Positions 23,801 to 28,103 of a stretch of DNA of 64,000 nucleotides are shown here, piece by piece (the stretch's first letter is position 1; every line of letters starts with the position of its first letter). Where the stretch lies: NCBI GenBank assembly GCA_905221605.1, contig CAJNDS010002456.1, positions 343,795 to 407,794 on the forward strand, given 5' to 3'. The translations under genes and the position numbers were made by a program. Origin of the DNA: Symbiodinium natans (Eukaryota > Sar > Dinophyceae > Suessiales > Symbiodiniaceae). The notes beneath the pieces are model-generated. The model worked only from the letters and a program-made list of their open reading frames with translations, ran no database searches and was not told the origin of the DNA.

Positions 23801-26800
23801 GGAGAGAAGCAACACTGGAGGCTTACTGGCTTGCAGGACGAAATACAGCTGCCAGTCTGGACTCGGCCTGACTCTCCATCTTTTGTTCGCTATAAATCTG
23901 TTTCGGGACTCTTCCATATCGGACAGGAAGCCACCTCGGGTCATTACAGATCCTTCACCTTGCTTCCGTCTCTGAAGGTAGGGGATGATTCCAGCCCGGG
24001 CTTCTCTCCCACAAGTCATGAACGAGCACAGATGGAGTCCGGAGCTTATCTCCTACTCCTCCATCGACTGAACTGATGTTCAAGATTCACCATTCGAGTG
24101 AGGTCTCCTCCTGAAAGGTGGGCAGGTAGCATTTCTTCACGTGACACTGCGCAGCATCACTCAGCGCTATGTGTTCAGACGTGCTATACTTACGGCAGCG
24201 GGCCTCTCGGCTACAGCGCCAATTTCACCAACCTAGTAAGGTCTCCTCCTGGTCACCATCCATGCTTCGCCTTTTCGCACCCCAGCCTGATGATTTTGCG
24301 AGAGAGGTCTCCTCCTGCAACGCAGAGCATCAGCTTTAGCAAAGTTCTCGTCCAACAAAGGACAAAACCTGCCTCTTGACCTCTTGATCTCAACGACTGA
24401 AGCAGTGGAAAAGTCCTCTGTCTTCGACTGCAGCATAGCCCATCACGTGCAGAACTCTGTGACATTGCCTGCCTGACAGTCAGCCTGCTGAGGCCGAACA
24501 CCGACCTCGTAGAAGCTTGCAGAGACGCGCAACCTGGAACTCACGTAGCCAAGCATCGGACTAGACAGGTCCCAGACGCATAGGTGCCAAGGTGTGGGAC
24601 ATAACCCGCACATGCGTCCGAAATGAAATGAAATGTTGCTGTTGGTGCACTTGTACTTATAGGTTCCTGCTGTTGTCGCTTGAATCCCTTCCCTTGTGGA
24701 AGATCAGAAGCTGCTCTCAAGTTGTCCGTTCAGGGTGACAGGCAGAAGCACTTGCCGGAGCAGCCACACTGATTCTCACGCTGCACATGAAGCCAAACCA
24801 CACACAGGAGGGGCTGTCTGCAGTACATCGGCATGGCGATGACTGCTGTGGGGCCCCCGATGTCCGTGAATTTATTTAAAGCAAATTTCGGGGCTTTAGA
24901 TCCTGTGGCATGGCGATTGCAACAGCAAGTATGTAGGACATGTCCAATAGGCAAGGACATCAAGCTTGGTGTTGGGATGTTATCGCTGCAGGTGCTAGTG
25001 GTCCCATGGAAGATCTTCTTCGCGTGCCGCTCTCAGAGAAATGCACGTGCTCCCCTTCAGAAGGGAGAGAAGACAGAAGAGAAGTAGAAAGAAGATGAAA
25101 GAGCACAGATAGGATATGAAACACACACAAGCACATATGAAATCCACATGCGATGCCCCAGCTGGACCCCTGAGGGTGATACCGCCTCCTGGATTCTGCG
25201 ATGGGTGGCTCTGTTTTTTCTGCTCGCTTGGTGGCATAGGTGCCGGCCTTAGCAGGCGTAGCCCTGGTGGCTCACCTTAGCGAGGGGTTTTGAGGAGTTC
25301 TGTTTCTGGTCCCTGGCATAACTTCTCGACCTGCTGAGGCCCAATAGTCGGGCTTCTGATGCCTGCATGTCTGTGCTAGGCTTGCTCTTGCAAAAGCAGG
25401 CAAAGCAAAAAAAGCCCCGACAAGCCCCCACCAGGCCCCAAAAGCCCAAAGAAGAAACTCCAAGGACTACTGACAGCTGTAGTGGGAGATCTGGCAGCGC
25501 TCCTGGGGTGCGGATGCTCAGATTCCAGCGAACTGGTCAGGGCTTCGGGGTCCTTCTGAGAATGAGGTTCATTTTCTGAGACGGTGAGGATGACTGTAGC
25601 ATTGCTAATCCCGACAGTGAGATGATCTCAAAACCCACTACATCCCAAGGCCTCTTGAACTTTGCTAGAGGCTACCTCCAGGCAGCACCTTCATTTTCTC
25701 AGCACCCAATGAGACGTGTCGGTTGAGTTGCGATTGACGAGATTCACCACATTTCACTAGCCAGCCACCCGCCGTCGATGGTCGTGTTGCTTCAGCGGCA
25801 CGATCATGCAAAAACTTCCACGTGAGAGGGAGCTGCAGAGTTAGAGGGAGTGTCATCAGGCCTCGAAAGAAGCTGCAGCCTGCAAGGTGTGTCCTCGGCA
25901 TCGGCAGCGCCATCACCGCAATCACTCTGGTCTCTCGGCCTGGATGGGTAGCGAGCTTCGTGGGGGTCAGGGGGGTTGAGGGTTGAGGGCTCGGGGGGGC
26001 GGGGGGGTATCTTCGACAGCCCCACTTCGTAGGTGTAAGTTTAGGGCTCAATCTCCAAGATCGTAACGGCTTTGGAGAAAGGGTTCAGTGCAGAAGGGGG
26101 CTGTCATGAGGACTGCGAAGCCCGATCATCAACTTGACTATCCCTAAACCCTAAAACCTAAACTAAACCCTAAACCCAAGAACTGTAGAGACTCTGAACT
26201 GCCATGAACTGCCATGTCATGTTTTGGAAACTGCCTCATCACTCCACAACCACAACAACCAAGTTCCAATCTCTATCTCATCTCTTTACAGGGTAGGTGA
26301 AGGCTCCGAGATCCGAGCACGGGTGTGTTTCAGGTGGCCCTCGGCACTTCTCTACCAGACACGTTCGCCAGCCGGCAAGCCGCTGTCCAGGCTGGAGGGG
26401 CCTTGGGGGTTTCTTGTTGAGGGTTTGTAGGCTTTAGGGTGTATAGGGTGTCTTGGGCTTGGGTGCGTATAGTTTGTGGAGCCAACATGTTCTTCGCACC
26501 AGTTTGCCCTGCAGGATCTCCACCAATTGCCTCGGTCTGCTGAGAGTGTCTGATCTCCGGCACTTTCCCCCGCTTCCCGCATTTTTGCTAAAGGCATCGG
26601 GGCCTGAATCTAACAACGCTCCAAACCCCTGTACCCCCAGCCCCAACGCTCGTCACTGGTGCGTCCCGGAGGATCCGACAGCCGATGCGTCCGTGGGCAA
26701 CGTGACAGGCCTGCACAGGTTTAGGGCCTATGGGGCCTCGCCTGGAAGTTTTCACAAGGAGCCATCTTCACCTTGAGTAAAGTTATTTAGGAGTATCCCA

Positions 26801-27049
26801 CTCACCCAGGATACGTTTGGTAAGAAAGATAGTTGAGATCACGAAACAGCATATGTTGTTCTCACTACACTATCCCAACAGGTCTTTCGGCTCCTTTGCT
26901 GGAGAGATTGTCATGCCCAAATAAGCCCAAAGGTCCCTTCTGCAGAGGCTCCAACGGGTGTCGCGGTGTCGCACGTTTTCCAAGACAACTGGCCAGGAAG
27001 TAACTCCGTCAACGTCTTCCTCGGGCTGGGCATGCCGTGGACCTTAGGG
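352..27049 (+). CDS. Na+/Ca2+ exchanger (NCX/CaCA family), spliced, partial at both ends
   Basis: Membrane antiporter that would exchange Ca2+ for Na+. At least 22 short exons were assembled by eye, in the order expected for an NCX: end of the alpha-1 repeat (GSAAFNLL), the following helices, a cytosolic helical segment (LTDEELIKLIEA), two or more Calx-beta domains (FAPGEVEK, then PGVVRF, then VVRRHG, then LSNITGG), the pre-TM linker (NWTAWKEQ), a TM helix (PWKIFFA), and the alpha-2 repeat (GDLAALL, GSAITAIT, ALGTSLPDTFAS, GNVTGSNSVNVFLGLG). Exons are 28-90 nt, start after AG, and end at GT, GC or GA donors; where ends are clear, codon phases join correctly. The alpha-1 start lies upstream of the window. 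Exons for the first Calx strands, the middle of the second Calx domain, the linker before PWKIFFA and the C-terminal helices were not found. The LINE at 18376-24633 sits in one intron, same strand. Family assignment is firm; boundaries are by eye. Confidence 0.88.
811..898. repeat. (TACTCTG)n then (CT)n microsatellite
   Basis: Short TACTCTGTACT repeats run into an almost pure CT tract in the intron between NCX exons a and b. ORFs read through it on both strands are artefacts. Confidence 0.95.
1007..1063 (+). CDS. NCX exon b
   Basis: Encodes VRKIKEVPVFVVTTCFSIF and continues exon a as ...AGE-VRKIK, the usual NCX sequence after the alpha-1 helix. AG acceptor at 1005-1006; the downstream donor appears to be GA (GACGCT). 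Confidence 0.85.
1462..1491 (+). CDS. NCX exon c (30 nt)
   Basis: Encodes AYLWLLMILL, continuing SIF-AYLWL as in NCX proteins. Acceptor AG at 1460-1461; a GC donor at 1492 is the best fit, because reading on meets TGA. Confidence 0.75.
1560..1593 (+). CDS. NCX exon d
   Basis: Encodes VTSPNVVEIWE plus the first base of Gly; matches the conserved SPxVVEVWEG of the family. GC donor at 1594. The start may be 2 nt further upstream. Confidence 0.8.
2751..2788 (+). CDS. NCX exon e
   Basis: Encodes (G)VFTFLFFWILIA, the helix after VEIWEG (family: GLLTFLFFP). The G|GT split codon fits exon d. Acceptor cgcag; GT donor at 2789. Confidence 0.8.
2789..6260. other. Intronic stretch without recognised exons
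   Basis: Lies between NCX exons e and f. Holds a TTTAGGG-like patch near 2969-2985, a G/C homopolymer run near 3575-3595 and the 51-bp minisatellite. No convincing coding exon was seen. Confidence 0.6.
3735..4440. repeat. 51-bp minisatellite, about 14 units
   Basis: Tandem units of about 51 bp share a core GCGAAGCCGTTACCGAAAAC followed by CCTGGAATTTG and CTATGACTGCGAGCGG. A few units carry small indels or are truncated. Both flanks carry a related G-rich segment ending TTAATGATTGCAA (about 3680-3708) and GATAATGATTGCAA (about 4500-4520). The unit is 17 codons long, so false ORFs run through it in several frames. Confidence 0.93.
6261..6313 (+). CDS. NCX exon f (cytosolic helical segment)
   Basis: Encodes (G)AELNAEDLAKLQSHLLQ. 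Acceptor ccccaag; GC donor at 6314. Together with the next exon it reads LQSHLLQ-VHGHHLTDEELIKL, like the charged helical segment after TM5 in protist NCX proteins. Confidence 0.65.
6718..6828. repeat. C-rich polypyrimidine tract
   Basis: About 110 bp almost entirely C and T, with C runs up to 14. The G-rich complement could form a quadruplex. Located just upstream of NCX exon g. Confidence 0.9.
6870..6921 (+). CDS. NCX exon g
   Basis: Encodes VHGHHLTDEELIKLIEA plus one base of the next codon. Acceptor AG 6868-6869; GT donor at 6922. Phase matches exons f and h. Confidence 0.7.
7097..7155 (+). CDS. NCX exon h, 3' end uncertain
   Basis: Encodes (V)KEGALLYKMQRNHQIMFQ; G|TT joins exon g. Several GC or GT donors are possible downstream (about 7150 to 7200), so the end is approximate. 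Confidence 0.6.
7160..10729. other. Intronic stretch without recognised exons
   Basis: The exons for the first strands of the first Calx-beta domain should lie here but were not identified. It contains telomere-like fragments near 9018-9085 and a (CA)n tract. Open frames near 9196-9693 lack recognisable motifs. Confidence 0.5.
10341..10367. repeat. (CA)n microsatellite
   Basis: CA dinucleotide run of about 13 units. Confidence 0.9.
10730..10757 (+). CDS. NCX exon i (28 nt, Calx-beta)
   Basis: Encodes KDEDFTHVE plus one base of Gly. With the next exon it reads DFTHVEGIMTFAPGEVEK, the central Calx-beta signature (DYxxxxGxLxFxPGExxK). Acceptor agcacag; GC donor at 10758. One of the smallest exons in the window. 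Confidence 0.75.
11096..11142 (+). CDS. NCX exon j (Calx-beta)
   Basis: Encodes (G)IMTFAPGEVEKVRFV. Acceptor gctaag; the end is uncertain between a GA donor at 11143 and a GC donor at 11146. Confidence 0.75.
11143..12453. other. Intronic stretch, nothing recognised
   Basis: Between NCX exons j and k. A Calx-beta strand exon (the IIDDxxxE region) is expected here but was not found. Confidence 0.5.
12454..12531 (+). CDS. NCX exon k (Calx-beta)
   Basis: Encodes EFYFDLIDVRNNATL then AAAMLVILSNE, the last strands of a Calx-beta domain ending in the acidic NED turn. Acceptor cctccag; GA donor (GACCTC) at 12532. Confidence 0.8.
12881..12946 (+). CDS. NCX exon l (Calx-beta junction)
   Basis: Encodes DPGVVRFQEEEVTTVEE then FQAEL. 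It completes the ILSNE-DPGVVRF turn that closes one Calx-beta domain and opens the next. Acceptor tctcgcag; GT donor (GTAGGT) at 12947. Confidence 0.8.
13043..13093 (+). CDS. NCX exon m (second Calx-beta)
   Basis: Encodes EKLLEVTVVRRHGAAGK, matching the VxVxRxGxxG strand of Calx-beta. Acceptor ctgcaag; GC donor at 13094. The next exon (DGTA region) was not found. Confidence 0.75.
13427..13499. repeat. Alternating C-run and A-run tract
   Basis: Homopolymer C runs up to about 13 alternate with A runs; simple-sequence DNA. Confidence 0.85.
13740..13920. repeat. Degenerate interstitial telomere-type repeats
   Basis: Repeated CCCTAAACCCTA and CCCTATGCCCCAAA variants derive from the plant/dinoflagellate-type TTTAGGG repeat, in CCCTAAA orientation. 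Other copies lie near 2969, 9062, 13573, 14714, 26036 and 26143-26178. Confidence 0.85.
13925..14150. mobile_element. MITE-like inverted-repeat element with telomere-motif arms
   Basis: Two inward arms are near-perfect inverted repeats: 13996-14024 (GGGCCCTAAACCCTGACGC...) and 14122-14150 (CCCACGAACGGCGTCAGGG...). A second copy of the arms forms a tighter hairpin at 13925-13978. A further stretch, TGGGCATATTGTTTTTTTTC, recurs inverted as AAAAAATATGCCCA. No ORF is present. It may be a miniature element or a folded-back telomere-derived repeat. Confidence 0.6.
14170..14199. repeat. (TA)n microsatellite
   Basis: TA dinucleotide run interrupted by one GTA. Confidence 0.9.
14783..14867 (+). CDS. 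NCX exon n (end of second Calx-beta)
   Basis: Encodes TVRILLSNITGGAKF then DATTEGNTETVTL, matching the VxLSNPTGGAxL strand. Acceptor gtccag; GC donor at 14868. Confidence 0.78.
15560..15611 (+). CDS. NCX exon o (pre-TM linker)
   Basis: Encodes SNWTAWKEQIIDAVKLT, the WxEQFxxA linker that precedes the C-terminal membrane half. Acceptor gtccgag; GC donor at 15612. The following intron of about 9.4 kb carries the LINE. Confidence 0.8.
16075..16885. other. AT-rich island of about 800 bp
   Basis: Strikingly A/T-rich compared with everything around it, with degenerate recurring words such as GAATTGA, TGAAATT and GAAAGTTA. No ORF. It may be a decayed tandem repeat or an AT-rich insertion. Confidence 0.8.
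17473..17868. repeat. (AGT)n trinucleotide array
   Basis: About 400 bp of AGT/AGC/AGG triplets. ORFs of poly-Ser, poly-Val or poly-Thr through it are artefacts of the repeat. Confidence 0.97.
17869..18375. repeat. (TTGCTG)n-type array
   Basis: TGTTGC/TTGCTC/TTGCTG units; the last 14 bp (TGTTGCTGTTGGTG) are duplicated on the far side of the LINE. The LINE therefore inserted into this microsatellite. Confidence 0.95.
18362..18375. repeat. Target-site duplication, left copy
   Basis: TGTTGCTGTTGGTG, identical to 24634-24647, directly flanks the LINE. Confidence 0.85.
18632..24076 (+). CDS. LINE polyprotein: APE endonuclease, RT, zinc fingers, USP-like protease
   Basis: 1814 aa. APE endonuclease at about 105-365 (SWNAGGL, QETH, GDFN, SQIDFI and a final KHTPL in place of SDHxP). 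Reverse transcriptase at about 680-930 (SPDLSQAFDK; KQGCKLAPSLFS; FADD at 890-893). Four zinc-finger-like segments: about 1197-1219 (CCGKVF...HRTVKH), 1240-1264 (CSNCQTKF...), 1352-1373 (CLLCDSW...HLTKKH) and 1401-1420 (CPACGVKV...). The C-terminus, about 1545-1812, resembles a C19 ubiquitin-specific protease: Cys box NLCYAISVLQ with Cys1562, His box SGHYRSF with His1771, a DDS further on and a terminal SGAYLLLLHR strand. It should nick, copy and insert the element; the protease may remove ubiquitin from the element or host proteins (inference). Start: first ATG of the open frame. An in-frame EVTSC/EVSSS motif recurs in linkers at residues 656, 1135 and 1289. Confidence 0.9.
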   Translation: MRVLVFPQDEGSLIVPRHFRQNKRMAEGIIRKHSYRRACHRALRDGCAVPYREINLPLSQAQASAGIAAPSVIHETQEKMHAQFAPQLPLRQPRRRHPRGGREAKPLRVFSWNAGGLSQQLWAEFKEWLQHQQDLDVIFIQETHWTTSSQFKVHGWTAVSGGLPDEELVRSPPAQTSQLPEQPKHRRSAGVLTLLSPSIDSATLRWQDLHPGRAQEVHCEVRGQPVLLLNCYQYTKQRGMTEQDHYATQSKVQASPLLTRHSALGDFNSSLKPNPPFVGGVVPAGSSKQKPVQKQFQKFLQRNSLVALNTWQGRKANTFTSPQGSSQIDFILTTKFYAAQLARKVCVLKDFKLGAWRKGGKHTPLRTAIPLKKVWRHPFSTTTQPAVPSKQKSLLAQHVRQNTPLAQTLRDQVAQEVDKLRAQKNGEPLHPDEVNELLLEHAKTFQPRDPEVSRTDAVPTAQPLWRLHNYRQTALRNLKREADVINKMARTEHFKQAQRSLDEATKAHANQIKNQARERTHRTLTEISEKVKRDPHAAYRSLKHVAPWSPAPRVCLRSPCGRILTESEGLAELKRHSLSIFSSHPPLASGVGQALLRLDRSSLSKGIASIKPEKAVPQGSAPASMYRFCASTVANNYCDYLEAVPPPPALIPPACEVTSCQGKSEPQHSTTPQHLAEPPSLPTTAKSADLSFIPKPSKPASKPENLRPLGIIRPDGKGIASEARRRLDPLFKKAHFASPQFAYIPGRGIADAQLRVIGHARRVRAMLRSRAPDRFCTSKGRKGRPDLIGGFTFSPDLSQAFDKTSREALLRSLTTYGASPEDVELVASLHREAQYNLRYGRSQDSVTSTRGIKQGCKLAPSLFSLVITEAFRLMATHIGFPPIQQFLTGFADDLVIHRDIHNWSDLYAAHDMVRLLLHYLQEAGLEVNYAKCNIMVKLAGRHAQQAKKLFKSQELRSGRKVTVWNIDAPKQPRRPVLLSNSSVLPPLPSLPSFELVDSFKYLGVMVSYSNPEDLTFSLRQERAAKKKQTVRKFIHNKRKTKTASRLLVWRATVWSTATFGLESVGLSGRRARALRSWHARQVRAVTHNPVHKTRETTAAFFTRLKLVPPIQQLHDRSAQRLDSLRKRRHAAPASEVTSCSTSTSANTCSLPFTQPGAWPNEDILTIPSTLQTAEEIVASYRKLLTEVDNDPSPDVPTHACCGKVFRTAAGLRTHRTVKHPAPALPPLEFSRLKHSVGGMPQCSNCQTKFKNWHNLQQHVERRVCRQDGFKLSRPAAATLADVVHPKASEVSSSQEIEPSSDRQAAAAPSVQLTLQIDTAPLISRMCTELLQQAGGQTFLELITGNLGRQLTRTCLLCDSWIASTTKIAFHLTKKHGAEWASYKASAGNNTSKMYVLTRLSPCPACGVKVESVPRHTKQCPVIQQLQLFFFLHPEAPLSRSHSSLPQTQISHLSPNNTGTGASLSAVATPRLHTALSTQLESPTQVTPLPKASQQQTLQASNKTLQPKQSQLQRWFRPGSASQVAQPSAGPAQPPATEVDDSHPPLPPVALPMPQLINPHNLCYAISVLQMISALREDASVDWSNLQPLQRELRERASRPISVLALESLPHCHPDWRLANRQSDALEYLTFLLANHHGSLQSTPWKRVYDADIPDSTGFSPLILTFPEGTDPTRLSQPDPLAAPVSTYSLSFFVHEWHSPHDSTAALLYTPPYIFVSLPRFTNAGEKQHWRLTGLQDEIQLPVWTRPDSPSFVRYKSVSGLFHIGQEATSGHYRSFTLLPSLKVGDDSSPGFSPTSHERAQMESGAYLLLLHRLN
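20597..20610 (+). repeat. LINE 14-bp motif, copy 1
   Basis: GAGGTCACCTCCTG in the ORF, encoding E-V-T-S and the start of Cys. GAGGT/ACCTC is a short inverted repeat. Confidence 0.8.
22034..22047 (+). repeat. LINE 14-bp motif, copy 2
   Basis: GAGGTCACCTCCTG, identical to copy 1 and in the same codon phase. Confidence 0.8.
22496..22509 (+). repeat. LINE 14-bp motif, copy 3
   Basis: GAGGTTTCCTCCAG, a variant with the same phase and the same upstream GCGAGT. Confidence 0.7.
24100..24113 (+). repeat. LINE 14-bp motif, copy 4 (3'UTR)
   Basis: GAGGTCTCCTCCTG, 24 bp after the stop codon; preceded by CGAGT as in the ORF copies. Confidence 0.8.
24238..24251 (+). repeat. LINE 14-bp motif, copy 5 (3'UTR)
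   Basis: AAGGTCTCCTCCTG. Confidence 0.75.
24304..24317 (+). repeat. LINE 14-bp motif, copy 6 (3'UTR)
   Basis: GAGGTCTCCTCCTG. Confidence 0.8.
24634..24647. repeat. Target-site duplication, right copy
   Basis: TGTTGCTGTTGGTG, matching 18362-18375. Confidence 0.85.
24992..25026 (+). CDS. NCX exon p (TM), 3' end approximate
   Basis: Encodes VLVVPWKIFFA, the family LTLPWKxxFA helix. Acceptor cgctgcag. The 3' boundary does not phase cleanly with exon q, so it is approximate by a base or two. Confidence 0.7.
25175..25230 (+). CDS. NCX exon q
   Basis: Encodes VIPPPGFCDGWLCFFCSL plus the first base of Gly, matching PPTxxxGGWxCFxxSL. GT donor at 25231. Confidence 0.75.
25465..25507 (+). CDS. NCX exon r (alpha-2 start)
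   Basis: Encodes (G)LLTAVVGDLAALL and two bases of the next Gly codon. Acceptor ctccaag; GT donor at 25508. Matches TAVVGDLAxLxGC. Confidence 0.85.
25887..25929 (+). CDS. NCX exon s (alpha-2)
   Basis: Encodes (G)CVLGIGSAITAITL. The GG|G split codon fits exon r; GT donor at 25930. The family has GLKDSVTAIT here. Confidence 0.8.
26143..26178. repeat. Interstitial telomere-type repeat
   Basis: CCCTAAACCCTAAAACC and following variants, in an NCX intron. Confidence 0.85.
26334..26390 (+). CDS. NCX exon t (alpha-2 signature)
   Basis: Encodes VALGTSLPDTFASRQAAVQ, the alpha-2 hallmark with the conserved Ser/Asp cation ligands. Acceptor gtttcag; GC donor at 26391. Confidence 0.92.
26672..26708 (+). 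CDS. NCX exon u
   Basis: Encodes DPTADASVGNVT plus one base of Gly (family DKYADAAVGNVTG). Acceptor cccggag; GC donor at 26709. Confidence 0.9.
26997..27049 (+). CDS. NCX exon v (end of alpha-2)
   Basis: Encodes (G)SNSVNVFLGLGMPWTLG, joining exon u as VTGSNSVNVFLG. Acceptor ggccag; GC donor at 27050. Later exons (VPAGxLGFSV region) were not found. Confidence 0.9.
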
Positions 27050-28022
27050 GCCCCTGAGCTGCAGAACTCTGAGGTGTCGCATGGACAGATGCCACCTGTG
27101 GTGGAGGGCCTCTGCATATTAAACGTAGCAAACAATCTTCACGAACGAGTCTTTCAGGGCACAGCTAGGTGTCTGTAGCCTCTGAAATTGCTTCCATAGG
27201 CGCTCTTCTGGACCATCGGCGGCGCCGATGATGTTTGGTTGGCTCGATTTCAGGCGCGCTGTTGGTGTTGAAACAGACGCGAAGTAGTGAAGCAGTTCGG
27301 TATCAGGGTTGCTTGGGGTTGACTGCGCAAATGTGCACTGGGCAACCGCGCCGTGCAGTTATGCTGTGTGGCTTGGCCTGCGTGGGCTCAGGCGGGTCGT
27401 GGGCGGGTCTGAGCTTTTGGCCGACTGTTCGGGTTGGTTCTTGGGCGGGTGGGGGGGGCGAGGTTGTCACGTACAGGAAGCCGCTGGTCGTCCGAGAGGA
27501 AACTTCAAACCCAGCCGCAGATCTCAGAGCACCTAGACACGCACATGAGACCTGAAACCCAGGCATCACTTGCACAAAATCCGTTTGAGCGCAACATGTC
27601 CTCGTACATTGACAGATGCCTGGTGCATTGTATCTGATGCTACGTTTTCCTTACTCTACCACCAACGCGTGCGAAAACGGGGGCACGGAGCATTTTTGCT
27701 TTGGGTCCTGTGCAATCATGTAGTGTTGATACTGCTGGAAAGCTGAGCATCCTTGTCGTCGGACACAGCGCTGCTTGTGTTGAACTGCGTTGCCCTTTCT
27801 TCCCACACTTTTTATATGGACGGCTGCCCGCCACCTGTCACCCTAAACCCCCCCATCAAGGACAAGGACTTCATCGTCGGGACTTCCTGGACTGGTGGCG
27901 CACGGGGCTCGACAGCTTCGCTGAAGCAATCGCTGTGGTGGTGTGTGGTGGCGGCGTTCTTCTCTAGCATCGGTGCCACTCATACAGAATACAATAGCAT
28001 CATCCAATGTAATACCAGTCTC

Positions 28023-28103
28023 CATATATATATATATATATATAGATAGATATATATATATATACATATACATATATATATACATATATATGTATATAGA
28101 TAT
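28023..28103. repeat. (TA)n/(TATAGA)/(ATAC) microsatellite
   Basis: TA-dominated simple repeat with ATAC and TAGA interruptions. Confidence 0.92.

Larger units (their letters stand above)
18376..24633 (+). mobile_element. Full-length non-LTR retrotransposon (LINE)
   Basis: Bounded by a perfect 14-bp target-site duplication. Structure: 5'UTR of about 256 bp, one ORF (18632-24076), 3'UTR of about 557 bp, and a short (AAATG)n tail at 24620-24633. No separate ORF1 is present. It is inserted in a (TTGCTG)n tract inside an NCX intron, in the host gene's sense orientation. The intact ORF and exact duplication suggest a fairly recent insertion. The APE-type endonuclease places it among APE-bearing LINE clades; the clade cannot be named without a tree. 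Confidence 0.92.
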
